This document shows, in pieces, positions 19,409-29,149 of a stretch of DNA of 64,000 nucleotides. The translations under genes and the position numbers were made by a program. The number at the start of each line of letters is the position of its first letter. The first letter of the stretch is position 1. The stretch is from assembly GCF_009830125.1 (NCBI RefSeq), contig NZ_WUPT01000002.1, positions 744,001 to 808,000 of the forward strand, in the 5' to 3' direction. Source of the DNA: Kangsaoukella pontilimi (GTDB taxonomy: Bacteria; Pseudomonadota; Alphaproteobacteria; Rhodobacterales; Rhodobacteraceae). The notes beneath the pieces were generated by a model that worked only from the letters and a program-made list of their open reading frames with translations, had not been told where the DNA came from and searched no databases.

Positions 19409-21070
19409 TCAGGCAGCCCAGCCGATATACTGGTACTTGATCTCGAACTGCGGGTGCATCTCGGCTCCGACGAGGTTCGGAACGTGGTGGCGGTAAAGCG
19501 AACGCCAGTAGGACTGAATGATCACGCCTTCTTCCTGCATGATCTCTTCCAGACGCTTCACCTTCTCGCGGCGCTGATCGGCATCCGCGATGCTGGCGGC
19601 CTCATCGAGGACACGGTCGTATTCCTCGTTCGAGAAGGCGGCCTCGTTCCAGACGGCGCCGGTCTTGTAGGCAAGGAGCGGGATCTGGATGTCGAGGGGG
19701 CGCTGGTTCCACGTGGTCGACGAGAAGGGATGTTTCATCCAGTCGTTCCAGTAGGTCGAACCGGGCAGAACCGTCCGCGTCACGTTGAAACCCGCATCGC
19801 GAAGCTGGGCGGCGATGGCGTCGGTCGAGTCGCGCTCGAAGCCGTCGTCGAGCGAGATGATGTCATGGACAAAGTCCTGCATCCCCGCCTCGGTCATCAG
19901 CGCCATCGCGCCTTCGGGGTCATGCTCCAGCGGAGGAAGCTCGGCATAGGCCGGGTGGATGGGCGAGATGTGGTGGTTCTCGGCCACCGTGCCGCGGCCC
20001 GCATAACCCAGTTCCAGCACCACCGCGTTGTCGACGGCCATGGTCAGGGCCTTGCGGACGCGGGCGTCGGCATAGACCTTCTTGCCGTCGAACTCGGCGT
20101 CCTGGTTCGGACGGCAAACGAGCGTGGCGGCGGTCTCGGCTTCCGACCGCTCCAGCCCGAGGCTGTCGAGGATCTCGATGAACTCGCCCACGGATTCGTA
20201 GGTCATATCGACTTCCTCGGCCTCGATCGCGGCAAGGATGGTGGCCGGGTCGGTGCCGTAGTCGATGAACTCGATCCGGTCGAGCCACGCGCCATTGCCC
20301 TCGTCCCACCAGGTGTGGTTCGGGTTCTTCACGATGACGGCGCGTTCGCCGACCGCGTATTCCTCGGGGATGTAGGGGCCGGTGCCGACCGGGTTGTCGA
20401 TCGGATGCTTGCCGATGTTGTCGCGGTGGACGACGGCCATCGGATAGTCCGAAACACCCGCGATGATCGAGATGTCGGGGGCCGTGAACTTGAGAACCAC
20501 GGTGTGATCGCCATCGGCGGTCACCGCGCCTTCGCGCATCTGGCCGGTGTCGGCATCGACGAGCGAGCCCATGCGGCCCGGTGCGGACGAGCCTTCGATG
20601 GTGGTGTCGCACCAACCCGCGAAGTTCGCGATCACGTCCTCGGCGGTGAAGTCGTCGCCGTTGTTCCACTTGACGCCCTGACGCAGGTTCAGGCGGTACT
20701 CGGTGGCGTCGTCATTGGCTTCCCAGCTTTCCAGAAGCACGCCCGAGAAGGTGCCGTCGCGGTTATAGGCCACCAGATGCTCCAGCCAGCCGCGGCTGAT
20801 ATTGCCCATTTCGGACCACTCGTAGAGGCGCGGATCGGTCAGGCCGTGAACTTCCTGCTGAATGCGGAGCGTGCCACCACCTTGCACGTGGCCACCCGCA
20901 CGCGCGGGCGAGACCGCACCGATCAGGCCATAGGCCGCCGTGGCCGTGACGCCGAGCGCGGTCGAGCGCGCCATGAATTCGCGGCGGCTGATCTTGCCCG
21001 CGCGGTATTCATCGGCGTGTTTCTTCGCCGTCGGGTGCAGGCCCCGACGGAGTGTCTTGGATACTGTCAT
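19409..21070 (-). CDS. Peptide-type ABC transporter substrate-binding protein (Tat-exported)
   Basis: A 553-aa family-5 extracellular solute-binding protein. The N-terminus has a twin-arginine signal ([21 protein letters not shown], ending PARA near residue 57). The mature part has [40 protein letters not shown] and [11 protein letters not shown], the usual SBP_bac_5 landmarks. The start at 21070 follows GGGAGAAC. It is the first gene of the operon and probably binds peptides or similar molecules; the ligand is not evident. Confidence 0.92.
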   Translation of the reverse strand: MTVSKTLRRGLHPTAKKHADEYRAGKISRREFMARSTALGVTATAAYGLIGAVSPARAGGHVQGGGTLRIQQEVHGLTDPRLYEWSEMGNISRGWLEHLVAYNRDGTFSGVLLESWEANDDATEYRLNLRQGVKWNNGDDFTAEDVIANFAGWCDTTIEGSSAPGRMGSLVDADTGQMREGAVTADGDHTVVLKFTAPDISIIAGVSDYPMAVVHRDNIGKHPIDNPVGTGPYIPEEYAVGERAVIVKNPNHTWWDEGNGAWLDRIEFIDYGTDPATILAAIEAEEVDMTYESVGEFIEILDSLGLERSEAETAATLVCRPNQDAEFDGKKVYADARVRKALTMAVDNAVVLELGYAGRGTVAENHHISPIHPAYAELPPLEHDPEGAMALMTEAGMQDFVHDIISLDDGFERDSTDAIAAQLRDAGFNVTRTVLPGSTYWNDWMKHPFSSTTWNQRPLDIQIPLLAYKTGAVWNEAAFSNEEYDRVLDEAASIADADQRREKVKRLEEIMQEEGVIIQSYWRSLYRHHVPNLVGAEMHPQFEIKYQYIGWAA

Positions 21071-21278
21071 TGGTCTATGTTCTCCCTTGAGACGTCTTAT
21101 CGTTCTTGTTGGCGTCGCCGATCTTTGTGACAGAGACGCTGACGGCCCCGTCGTCCGGGCCCTTCCTTTCCATTTCGGCATGTCGATGGCCGGGGGTCAA
21201 TGGCCGCAACCGGCGCGGAATGTAAAAAAAACGACATCTCGCGGGATCGTTTGCGACATAGACCCCTGTGCCGCAGGG

Positions 21279-22151
21279 TCAGCCGCGCGTGCGGAAGTCG
21301 CTGGGGGTCAAAGCGCTTCGGGCCTTGAAGGCGCGGGTAAAGTAAGCCGCCGAGCGGAATCCGGTTTGCCGGGCGACCTCGGCCACCGGCAGATCGGTGT
21401 CCTTGAGCAGGCGGCAGGCTTCGAAATGGCGCCGGTCGGTCAGCAGATCGAGCGCAGCGCGCCCCGAGACGCCCCGGCAGACCCGCGCCAGATGCGTCGG
21501 TGTCACGCCGAGCGCCCGCGCGAAGTACGAGACGCCGACCGGGCGGCGAAAATCCTGTTCGATGAGCGCGGTGTAGGCTTCTGTCAGGCTGCGGGCGCGA
21601 TTGCCGTCGGTTGACTGCGGGGCGGCGGTGGCCTCGCGGGCCATGACGCGGGCAAACCAGATGGACAGAAGGCGCGTGTGCATGTGGACCGCCTCGTCGG
21701 CGCGCTCGGCCCCGGCGTTCAGTTCGCGGTCGATCTGGTCGATCTGGCCGGTCAGCTCGCGCTGAAGCTGGCCGTCCGACAGGCGCAGATGGACCGGCTC
21801 GGACGGCCAGTCGCCCGACGTCTCGACAGGTAGCCACATCACGTGGCCCAGAACCGCGCCCGCGACCGAGAAGCCGTGCATCGTGCCCGCCGGCAGGAAG
21901 ATCGCGTTGTGGGGCCCATAGCCGCTGGTGCGCCCGGCGACCGTGATGCGGCCCTGTCCGCGCGTGACCCAGATCAGGACCGGGCGGTCATAGCTTCGCA
22001 TCGCCTCAGTCCGCCAGCGCCCACCTTGCGCAAGCCGCGTGATCGACGACACTTCCGGGCGACGCACGGGAAAAACATCCGTCATCGCGGCAGGGCGCGG
22101 CGTTTGCGCTGGCCACGTCTGCGGCACCAAGGTCAGCCGTTGTACGGTCAT
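21279..22151 (-). CDS. AraC-family transcriptional regulator
   Basis: A 290-aa regulator with an N-terminal cupin-like sensor (ILPAGTMHGFSVAGAVLGH region; GRITVAGRTSGYGPHNAIFLPAG) and a C-terminal double HTH: YFARALGVTPTHLARVCRGVSG then VAEVARQTGFRSAAYFTRAFKARSALTPSDFR. The ATG at 22151 follows GGGGGA by about 10 bases; a TTG six codons upstream is the alternative. It is upstream of and co-directional with the peptide ABC operon and is its likely regulator, though this is inferred from position. Confidence 0.88.
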   Translation of the reverse strand: MTVQRLTLVPQTWPAQTPRPAAMTDVFPVRRPEVSSITRLAQGGRWRTEAMRSYDRPVLIWVTRGQGRITVAGRTSGYGPHNAIFLPAGTMHGFSVAGAVLGHVMWLPVETSGDWPSEPVHLRLSDGQLQRELTGQIDQIDRELNAGAERADEAVHMHTRLLSIWFARVMAREATAAPQSTDGNRARSLTEAYTALIEQDFRRPVGVSYFARALGVTPTHLARVCRGVSGRAALDLLTDRRHFEACRLLKDTDLPVAEVARQTGFRSAAYFTRAFKARSALTPSDFRTRG

Positions 22152-22218
22152 GTCGGTCTGGTCCCCCAACCAGCAGCTTCAGCAGCAGGCAGCAGAGTGG
22201 CGCAGCGCGCGCGGGACG

Positions 22219-23436
22219 TCAACGCTCTCGCGATTTGCCCAGAAGCCTGCCGATCAGGAAGGAGGTGCGCGGCGCGTAGACATAATTGGTGCGGGTCACC
22301 GCACTCCGCTGGCGCATCCGGATCAGGCTGAAGATGATCAGGATAACGTGGACCGCCGCCACCAGCGTGAACATCGCCTCGGGGCCATAGGCGTCGATCA
22401 GGCTGGATACGCCCCAGGGTGCCGCGATTGCCCCCACCGCGTAGAGAAACATCAGCGCCGCCGACAATTCGACGCGTTCGTCATCGCTGGCGAAGTCGTG
22501 GGCATGGGCCGTCGCGACCGAGTAGATCGGAAAGGTCGCCGCGCCGAACATGCCCGACGCGATCAGCACCGCCGTCGAGCCCGCCGTGGCCAGCCAGATC
22601 GTCAGCGCCGAGGTGCCGATCGCCGCCACCGACAGCCAGACAAGGACCCACCGCCGGTCATACCGGTCGGCCAGCCAGCCCGCCGGATACTGGCTGAGCG
22701 CGCCGCCAAGGACGAAGGCGGCAAGAAAGAACGCGATCTCATTGACGGCAAGCCCGACCTCGACGCCGTAGACCGGGCCGACCATGCGGAAGGACGCCGT
22801 CGTCACCCCCGCCGACACCACCGCCGCCGCTGCCAGTGGCGAGCGGGACCATGCCAGCGTCGGCCTGAGGCGTGGCGCCGTCGGCGTGCGCGGCTGGGCG
22901 GCGCGGGTCAGCACCAGCGGCACCAGCGCGGCACAGCAGACAATCGCGAGGATGTTGTAGGACACGTAGCTTGCCGGTGGCAGGATCGAGATCACCAGCT
23001 GCGCCGCGAGCGAGCCGCTGATGTCCACAATCCTGTAGATGCCCATGGTCCGGCCCCGCGTCTCGTTCGTGACCTTGGCCTGAAGCCAGCTTTCCACGAC
23101 CGTGTAGCACCCCGCGACGCAAAGCCCGGTCATCATCCTGAGCAGAACCCATGCGATGGGCGAGACCACCAGCATATGCGCCATGATCCCGATCGTGCCG
23201 AGCGCGGTGAAGGCGGCGAAGGCGCGGCTGTGGCCCACCGTGCCCATCAGGCGTGGCGCCCACCAGCAGCCGACGAAGAAGCCCACGAAATGGGCCGAGC
23301 CCAGAAGGCCGATCTCCTGCGTGGAAAAGCCCAGCTCCAGCCCCGAGATCGCGTCGAGTGGCGCAAGACCGCCCGATCCGATCTGCAACAGGATCACGGA
23401 CAGAAAGAGGGCAGCGAATGAAATAAGAAGTCGCAT
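22219..23436 (-). CDS. MFS transporter, YcaD/NNP-like
   Basis: A 405-aa protein with 12 predicted transmembrane helices. The motif WAPRLMGTVGHSRAF after TM2, GCYTVVESWLQAKVTNETRGRTMGIYRI in TM4-5 and YPAGWLADRYDRRWVLV after TM8 place it in the YcaD-like MFS group of Rhodobacterales. Substrate unknown. It is divergent from the GST gene. Confidence 0.85.
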   Translation of the reverse strand: MRLLISFAALFLSVILLQIGSGGLAPLDAISGLELGFSTQEIGLLGSAHFVGFFVGCWWAPRLMGTVGHSRAFAAFTALGTIGIMAHMLVVSPIAWVLLRMMTGLCVAGCYTVVESWLQAKVTNETRGRTMGIYRIVDISGSLAAQLVISILPPASYVSYNILAIVCCAALVPLVLTRAAQPRTPTAPRLRPTLAWSRSPLAAAAVVSAGVTTASFRMVGPVYGVEVGLAVNEIAFFLAAFVLGGALSQYPAGWLADRYDRRWVLVWLSVAAIGTSALTIWLATAGSTAVLIASGMFGAATFPIYSVATAHAHDFASDDERVELSAALMFLYAVGAIAAPWGVSSLIDAYGPEAMFTLVAAVHVILIIFSLIRMRQRSAVTRTNYVYAPRTSFLIGRLLGKSRER

Positions 23437-23569
23437 CTGCTCGGGTCTTCAGGGGACAGGACCGGCCTAGCGGTGGGCACCCTTCCGGTGCTTGCCGGAA
23501 ATCGACCTATCCGTGGCGCTTTTGTCTTTTTGCTATTTTCTTCGCCCGTGCTTGCGCCATGTTCTGCGC

Positions 23570-24364
23570 ATGACATACCGCATTCATCATATTCCTGTCT
23601 GCCCGTTCAGCCAGCGCGTTGAAATTCTGCTCGCGCTAAAGGGTCTGAGCGGCAAAATCGAATTCAACACGGTCGACATCACCAAGCCGCGCGATCCCGC
23701 GCTTCTGAAGCTGTCAAAGGGCACCGCGGCGCTGCCCGTCATGGAAGTACCGGGTGGCCTGACCGCCATCAAGGAAAGCCGGGTGATCCTCCGCTACGTG
23801 GACGAAGTGTTCGACACCAATCCCATCCGTCGCACCGATCCATATGAGCACGCGCTCGAAAGCCTTCTGGTCCAGCGCGAAGGGGGCTTCGTCGTTGCGG
23901 GCTATAGCTTCGTCATGAATCAGGATATCGGGAAGCGGGGCGAGTATCTCGACAAACTGCTGGCCGAGTACCGCGCCATCAACGACATCCTCGTGAACTA
24001 TGCGCCTGGCGATATCTGGTTCTTCGATGATTTCGGCTGGGCCGAAACCGTCTTCACACCGATCTTCATGCGCTTCTGGTTTCTCGACTACTACGAGGGG
24101 TTCGATCTTCCTCCCGGTCCAGATTACGACCGTGTCAGGGCCTGGCGAGAGGCCTGCCTCACCCATCCGGCGGCCCAGCAGGTGAGTTTCGACGAGATCG
24201 TCAAACTCTACTACGACTACGCCAAGGGGGCGGGGAACGGCGCGCTTCTGCCCGGACGTGAATACTCGTCCTTCGTTTTCGAGCCGCATTGGAAGGACCG
24301 CCCCATGCCGCCCTCCGACAAGTACGGGCATTCGGCCAGCGATACCGAGCTTGGCCTCGTCTAG
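23570..24364 (+). CDS. Glutathione S-transferase-like protein
   Basis: A 264-aa protein. The thioredoxin-like N-domain begins MTYRIHHIPVCPFSQRVEILL, with the Cys in CPFSQR at residue 11, followed by TAALPVMEVPGG (cis-Pro) and ESRVILRYVDEVF, the usual glutathione-binding elements. The helical C-domain extends to about 240 and is followed by an unusual proline-rich tail. I start at 23570 because the sequence before it in frame is not signal-like and breaks the GST fold. It ends convergently with the glutamine synthetase-family gene, overlapping by 4 bases. Confidence 0.85.
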   Translation: MTYRIHHIPVCPFSQRVEILLALKGLSGKIEFNTVDITKPRDPALLKLSKGTAALPVMEVPGGLTAIKESRVILRYVDEVFDTNPIRRTDPYEHALESLLVQREGGFVVAGYSFVMNQDIGKRGEYLDKLLAEYRAINDILVNYAPGDIWFFDDFGWAETVFTPIFMRFWFLDYYEGFDLPPGPDYDRVRAWREACLTHPAAQQVSFDEIVKLYYDYAKGAGNGALLPGREYSSFVFEPHWKDRPMPPSDKYGHSASDTELGLV

Positions 24365-25692
24365 ACCGTGTCGAGATAAAGGTCGGTCCGCTCGGTCTCG
24401 CTCAGTTCGGCGTAATACTGAAGCTCCTGCCGTTTGGTCAGGACATAGTTCCTGACCAGCGACGGCGGAAAGATGCGGGTCATCAGTGTGCTTTCCTCGA
24501 AGGCGTCGATGGCATCTTCCCAGGCCGTCGGAAGCTGTTCCAGCGCGCGGGCATAGGCGTTGCCCTTGACCGGCGCGGGCGGGACCTTGCGGTCTTCGAT
24601 CCCGGCCAGCGCTGCACCGAGCACGGCGGCGAGGACCATGTAGGGGTTGGTATCGCCACCGGCCACGCGGTGTTCGATCCGCCGTGCAACGGGTGCACCT
24701 GCAGGAATGCGGATCGCGGCGGTCCGGTTCTCGTAGGCCCAGCCGATGCCGGTGGGGGCGTGGGCGTCGGGGACAAGGCGCTGATAGCTGTTGCCATGGG
24801 GCGCGAAGATCAGCGTCGACGGCGTCATCGCCTCCAGACAGCCGCCCACCGCATAATGCAGCAACTCGGTTCCTGCCTCGCCACCATTGTCGAAGATGTT
24901 GTTGCCGTCCTGATCGAGGACCGAGAAATGCACATGCATTCCCGACCCGGACCAGTCGTCATAGGGCTTGGCCATGAACGTCCCGGCAAAGCCGTGCTTT
25001 CGCGCCAGTCCCCGGACCAGGAGCTTGAAGAGCCACGCATCGTCGGCGGCGCGCATTGCGGGACCGTGGACAAGGTTCATCTCGTACTGGCCCAGCCCTG
25101 CTTCCGAGATCGCGGTCTCGGCGGGAATGCCCATCTCGTCGCAGGCGTCGTAAAGCTCGGTGAAGAAGCCTTCGAATGCGTCCAGCGCACGCACCGACAG
25201 AATCTCGCCGCCCAGACGCCGCTTGCCCGACCTAGGCGACGGCGGCGGTTTCAGCACGTCTTCGGCATCGTCGATCAGGTAGAATTCCAGCTCGGTCGCG
25301 GCGATGACGTTCCAGCCGCGCTCGGCGTAGCGGTCGAGCACCGCTTTCAGTGCATGGCGCGGGTCGCCCGGGAAAGGATCGCCCGCCTCGGTATACATCC
25401 ACATCGGCAGCATCGCCGATGGTGTCTGTAGCCATGGCGTGGGCACGAAGCCTCGCTCGGTAGGTTTCAGGATTCCGTCGCGGTCGCCGGTCTCGAAGAC
25501 GAGCGGGCTGTCCTCGATATCGTCACCCCAGATGTCCACGTTCAGCGTGGACAAGGGCATCCGCATGTCGCCCTCGGCGGCCTTGGCCGCACGGCCCACA
25601 GGCAGGCGCTTGCCGCGGGCCTGCCCGTTCAGGTCGGCCACGGCGGTTGTCACCGCGCGGATCTCGGGGTGTTCGATCAGCCAGTCATTCAT
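24361..25692 (-). CDS. Glutamine synthetase family ligase, PuuA-like
   Basis: A 443-aa enzyme with the GS catalytic core: ATELEFYLIDD (metal-binding Glu residues), GQYEMNL, GSGMHVHFSV (ATP/ammonia site) and NRTAAIRIP near the C-terminus. The shorter N-domain and Rhodobacterial form resemble gamma-glutamyl-polyamine synthetase (PuuA) and other gamma-glutamyl-amine ligases, not nitrogen-regulated GlnA: the adenylylation loop is absent. It is the last gene of the polar amino acid ABC operon, so its substrate is plausibly the imported amine or amino acid. Confidence 0.85.
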   Translation of the reverse strand: MNDWLIEHPEIRAVTTAVADLNGQARGKRLPVGRAAKAAEGDMRMPLSTLNVDIWGDDIEDSPLVFETGDRDGILKPTERGFVPTPWLQTPSAMLPMWMYTEAGDPFPGDPRHALKAVLDRYAERGWNVIAATELEFYLIDDAEDVLKPPPSPRSGKRRLGGEILSVRALDAFEGFFTELYDACDEMGIPAETAISEAGLGQYEMNLVHGPAMRAADDAWLFKLLVRGLARKHGFAGTFMAKPYDDWSGSGMHVHFSVLDQDGNNIFDNGGEAGTELLHYAVGGCLEAMTPSTLIFAPHGNSYQRLVPDAHAPTGIGWAYENRTAAIRIPAGAPVARRIEHRVAGGDTNPYMVLAAVLGAALAGIEDRKVPPAPVKGNAYARALEQLPTAWEDAIDAFEESTLMTRIFPPSLVRNYVLTKRQELQYYAELSETERTDLYLDTV

Positions 25693-25700
25693 GATGTGCT

Positions 25701-26528
25701 CTAACGTGCCAGTTGCGGGCGATACCTTATCCGCCGCGCCGCGGTCTGCGGCAAGTGCCTGTTGAGCCGCCGGTTGGCAAGATTGAACAGCCCGATGATC
25801 GCCAGCGTCAGGATGATGAAATACATGGCTACGATCGGGTAGGGGATGAACGGGTTAAAGGTCTTGTCCGCGAAATAGTTCGCGTAATAGAGCGCGTCGC
25901 CCCGCTGCTGCCATGCCGGGAAGCCCGAGAAGAAGACGAGCGTGGTGGCGTGGAAGAGAAAGATCGCCTCGTTCGTGTAGGCGGGCCAGGCCAACCGCAG
26001 CATGGTGGGCCAGGTCACGCGCCTGAACTTGTTCCAGCCAGACAGGCCATAGGCGTCGGCAGCTTCCAGATCGCCCTTCGGAACAGAACGGAGCGCGCCG
26101 TAGAAGATCTCGGCGGAATAGGCGGCGGTATTCAGGAAAAGGACGATCAGCGCCCCCGCCCATGCCCGCGTCAGCCATCCCGTCTCGGCGGTGATGCCGA
26201 AGATCTGGATACCCTCGCGCGGCAAAAGGACGAACAGCTCGTAGGCGAAGAAGAACTGGATGAAGAGCGGCGAGCCCCGGAAGATGAAGACGAACCACTC
26301 GGCGGGTTTCCGGATCAGCGGGTTCTCCGCCGCCTTGCCAAGCGCGACGGCGGTGGCAAGGAAGAAGCCCGAGACCATGGCCAGCACGCCGAAATAGACG
26401 TTCCACAGCATTCCTGAGCCGATCAGAACGAATTGCTGGCAGAGCGTGAAATCCGAGCGCGGCAACAGCCGCTCGCCAATTCCGATCGAGCGGAGGCCAT
26501 AGTCGGCAAGGGTTTCCCAACAGCTCAT
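25701..26528 (-). CDS. Polar-amino-acid-type ABC permease, HisM-like
   Basis: A 275-aa permease with five or six helices. The EAA loop reads GALRSVPKGDLEAADAYGLSGWNKFRRVTWPTM, diagnostic of His/Glu/Arg-type permeases. Its start overlaps the stop of the HisQ-like gene by 4 bases (ATGA), so the two are translationally coupled. It forms a heterodimer with that neighbour in the inner membrane. Confidence 0.9.
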   Translation of the reverse strand: MSCWETLADYGLRSIGIGERLLPRSDFTLCQQFVLIGSGMLWNVYFGVLAMVSGFFLATAVALGKAAENPLIRKPAEWFVFIFRGSPLFIQFFFAYELFVLLPREGIQIFGITAETGWLTRAWAGALIVLFLNTAAYSAEIFYGALRSVPKGDLEAADAYGLSGWNKFRRVTWPTMLRLAWPAYTNEAIFLFHATTLVFFSGFPAWQQRGDALYYANYFADKTFNPFIPYPIVAMYFIILTLAIIGLFNLANRRLNRHLPQTAARRIRYRPQLAR

Positions 26529-27331
26529 GTGGCGGCCGCCTTGCGCTGGCGCTCACCCGCGAAGGTCGCCTGCCCGTGGCTGAGGCGTTCGGTCAGTCGG
26601 CCAAGGACGATCTCGGACACGCGTGTCAGCAACAGGTAGAAGACCAGAAGCCCGAGGAAGTACCAGATTCGCCAGTCGGGATGAGGATAATCGAAGACCG
26701 GCCCCTTGGAGCCGCCCAGTTCCCGCGCCCAGTAGACGATGTCTTCGACGCCCAAGAGGAACAGAAGCGGCGTCGCCTTGACGAGGATCATCCACAGGTT
26801 CGACAGCCCCGGCAGCGCATAGACCCACATCTGCGGGATCAGGATGCGCCAGAAGGCCTGCCGCTGCGACATGCCATAGGCCTCGGCGGTCTCCATCTGC
26901 GCGCGGGGAACCGCCCGCATCGCGCCGAACAGGACATTGGCGGCGAAGGCGCCGAAGACGATGGCAAAGGTCAGAACGGCCAAGGAGAAACCATAGACCT
27001 CGTGCACCCATTGCGGTGCGTTCGACAGGGGGAGTTTGGCCTCTGGACAGACGACGAAATCGCTGCCCTGCCGGATCGGGTCGGTCCAGTCGGGGCACAG
27101 CACCTGATGGCGCATCCACTCGAACGCCTGGTCCAGCGCGATGACGAAGAACAGGAAGAAGACGATGTCCGGCACGCCCCGCACGATGCTGGTATAGCCC
27201 TGACCCAGCCACCGGACCGGTGGAACGGGGCTGCGCGCGGCGGTGGCGCCGAGGAACCCGAAAGCGAGAGAGACGGGCGCGGTGATCGCCAGAAGCAGCA
27301 TGACCGTGCCGAATGACGCGTAGGCCGCCAT
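26525..27331 (-). CDS. Polar-amino-acid-type ABC permease, HisQ-like
   Basis: A 268-aa permease. The EAA loop AMRAVPRAQMETAEAYGMSQRQAFWRILIPQM and VRGVPDIVFFLFFVIALDQ early in the protein are typical for this family. A periplasmic insertion (about residues 85-125) with two cysteines (VLCPDW and FVVCPEA) is longer than in HisQ. It precedes the HisM-like gene and follows the binding protein after a hairpin. Confidence 0.9.
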   Translation of the reverse strand: MAAYASFGTVMLLLAITAPVSLAFGFLGATAARSPVPPVRWLGQGYTSIVRGVPDIVFFLFFVIALDQAFEWMRHQVLCPDWTDPIRQGSDFVVCPEAKLPLSNAPQWVHEVYGFSLAVLTFAIVFGAFAANVLFGAMRAVPRAQMETAEAYGMSQRQAFWRILIPQMWVYALPGLSNLWMILVKATPLLFLLGVEDIVYWARELGGSKGPVFDYPHPDWRIWYFLGLLVFYLLLTRVSEIVLGRLTERLSHGQATFAGERQRKAAAT

Positions 27332-27430
27332 GTGTTTGCCGTTCGTCAGGTAACAGGCAAACCAATGGAAGGTCTCAAGCGTCGACGGATCGGTGCAGAA
27401 CGAGAATATGACAAGCGCCCCCGGATAGGT

Positions 27431-27454
27431 CGGGCCGGAGGGGTCCCCGGCCCG
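27431..27454 (-). terminator. Intercistronic hairpin after the amino acid binding-protein gene
   Basis: CGGGCCGG (27431-27438) pairs perfectly with CCGGCCCG (27447-27454) around an 8-base loop. It lies 12 bases past the binding-protein stop and probably tunes downstream permease expression, as in the other ABC operon of this window. Confidence 0.6.
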
Positions 27455-27465
27455 AAGGTGTCAGG

Positions 27466-28188
27466 TCACCACTGCGACGAGACTTCCCATTTCGCGATGA
27501 GCGCGTTGAGCGAGCCGTCGTCCTTCATGGATTGGATCGCCGCATCGAACTTGGCTTTCAACTCGCCGTCCGATTCACGGACGCCCATGCCGACGCCGCC
27601 ACCGAGAGCGACAGGGTCGCCCACGACCATCAGGTCGCTGTTGGCGGCAATCGCGCCGTCGATAAAGCTCGAGTCGGCCAGAACCGCGTCGGCCTCGCCG
27701 TTGACGACGGCGGCGACGGTCTCGTCAGGCGTTGCGAATTCGACCAAAGTGGCGCCGCTCTCTGCGACGTAGCCTGCCTGGATCGTCCCGGTCTGGGCCG
27801 CGATCACGGCGCTCGACAGGTCGATGTCAGCCGACAGCGCGGCATAGGTCGACGGATCGGGGGGCGTGTAGGCCTGAGTGAAGTCGATGACCTCGTCCCG
27901 CTCGTCGGTGATCGACATGCCGGCGATGATCGTGTCGTAGTTGCCACCCGTCAGGTTCGGAATGATCGAATCCCAGTCGTTGGTGACCCATTCGCAGGTC
28001 AGCTCGGCCCGCGCGCAAAGCTCGTCGCCCAGTTCCCGCTCGAAGCCGTCGACCTCGCCCGAGTCATTGATGAAGTTCCACGGAGGGTAGGCACCCTCGG
28101 TGCCCATCCGCACAACGCTGTGGCTGCCCGCCAGCGCCGACGTTGCGGCGATGGACAGAGCGGCAGCGCCGATCAGTAGTTTGTTCAT
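27466..28188 (-). CDS. Polar-amino-acid-type ABC substrate-binding protein
   Basis: A 240-aa periplasmic family-3 solute-binding protein with Sec signal MNKLLIGAAALSIAATSALA. The mature part has VRMGTEGAYPPWNFINDSGEVDGFERELGDELC, WDSIIPNLTGGNYDTIIAGMSIT and EVIDFTQAY, classic for lysine/arginine/ornithine/polyamine binding proteins. GGGAG precedes the ATG. The ligand is unclear; arginine or a polyamine would fit the downstream glutamyl ligase. Confidence 0.92.
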   Translation of the reverse strand: MNKLLIGAAALSIAATSALAGSHSVVRMGTEGAYPPWNFINDSGEVDGFERELGDELCARAELTCEWVTNDWDSIIPNLTGGNYDTIIAGMSITDERDEVIDFTQAYTPPDPSTYAALSADIDLSSAVIAAQTGTIQAGYVAESGATLVEFATPDETVAAVVNGEADAVLADSSFIDGAIAANSDLMVVGDPVALGGGVGMGVRESDGELKAKFDAAIQSMKDDGSLNALIAKWEVSSQW

Positions 28189-28310
28189 GTGTTACTCCCA
28201 ACATGTTCTTGGGGCTGCCGGTCGCCCGGTGCCCTTGAGTGCAGCAACCGTTAAGAAAAACGCGGGCGAAGACAAGTCATTGGGAAAGTTCCGCTGGGTC
28301 AACCCGCGTC

Positions 28311-29084
28311 TCATGCCGCCACGGCGGACAGAAACTGCTGCAAACGCGCGGATTTCGGGCGGTCGAACAGGTCGTCCGGCGCGCCTTCTTCCTCGATTCG
28401 GCCCTGGTGCAGAAACACGACATGATCCGATACGTCGCGGGCCAGTCCCATGTCATGGGTCACGATGATCATGGTCCGGCCTTCCTGCGCCAGCGCCTTG
28501 ATCACGCGGATCACTTCCTGTTCCAGCTCGGGGTCGAGCGCCGAGGTCGGCTCGTCGAACAACAGCGCGCGGGGCTCCATGCAAAGCGCGCGGGCAATGG
28601 CGGCGCGCTGCTGCTGGCCGCCTGACAACTGCGCTGGCCAGACTTCGCATTTGTCGCCGATGCCGACCTTGGCGAGGTATTCGCGCGCCTTCGCTTCGAC
28701 CTCGGCCGGGTCGCGCTTCATCACGGTAACGGGGGCTTCCATCACGTTCTGCAGAACGGTCATGTGGGACCAGAGGTTGAACTGCTGGAAGACCATCGAC
28801 AGGTTCGTGCGGATGCGGGTGACCTGCGCACGGTCGGCGGGGTGACGGTTCAGGCCCTTGCCTTTCCAGTGGACCGCCTCGCCCTCGAACAGGATCTCGC
28901 CTTCCTGGCTGTCTTCGAGAAGGTTCGCGCATCTCAGCAGCGTCGACTTGCCCGAGCCGGACGAGCCGATGAGCGAGACGACATGGCCGCGCGGCGCTGT
29001 CAGGCTGACGCCCTTCAGGACCTCGAGCGAGCCGTAGGCCTTGTGCAAGCCTCGGATTTCAATGACTGGATCGGCAGTGCTCAC
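28311..29084 (-). CDS. Polar-amino-acid-type ABC ATPase, HisP-like
   Basis: A 257-aa ATPase with Walker A GSSGSGKSTLL (about 37-47), Q-loop QQFNLWSHMTVLQNV, signature LSGGQQQRAAIARAL and Walker B ALLFDEPTSALDPEL. The QQFNLW segment is typical of the HisP/GlnQ branch. First gene of the operon ATPase-binding protein-two permeases-ligase on the minus strand. Confidence 0.93.
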   Translation of the reverse strand: MSTADPVIEIRGLHKAYGSLEVLKGVSLTAPRGHVVSLIGSSGSGKSTLLRCANLLEDSQEGEILFEGEAVHWKGKGLNRHPADRAQVTRIRTNLSMVFQQFNLWSHMTVLQNVMEAPVTVMKRDPAEVEAKAREYLAKVGIGDKCEVWPAQLSGGQQQRAAIARALCMEPRALLFDEPTSALDPELEQEVIRVIKALAQEGRTMIIVTHDMGLARDVSDHVVFLHQGRIEEEGAPDDLFDRPKSARLQQFLSAVAA

Positions 29085-29149
29085 ATCTTTCCCCGTTTGT
29101 CCCGCCGGGGATTAGGGCGGCATTGGCCGGGAAATGCAATGCCTAAGCC

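Noticed and set aside
19196-21130. Plus-strand frame of about 640 codons opposite the solute-binding protein
   Set aside because: Antisense composition artefact over a gene with a good Tat signal and SBP_bac_5 motifs.
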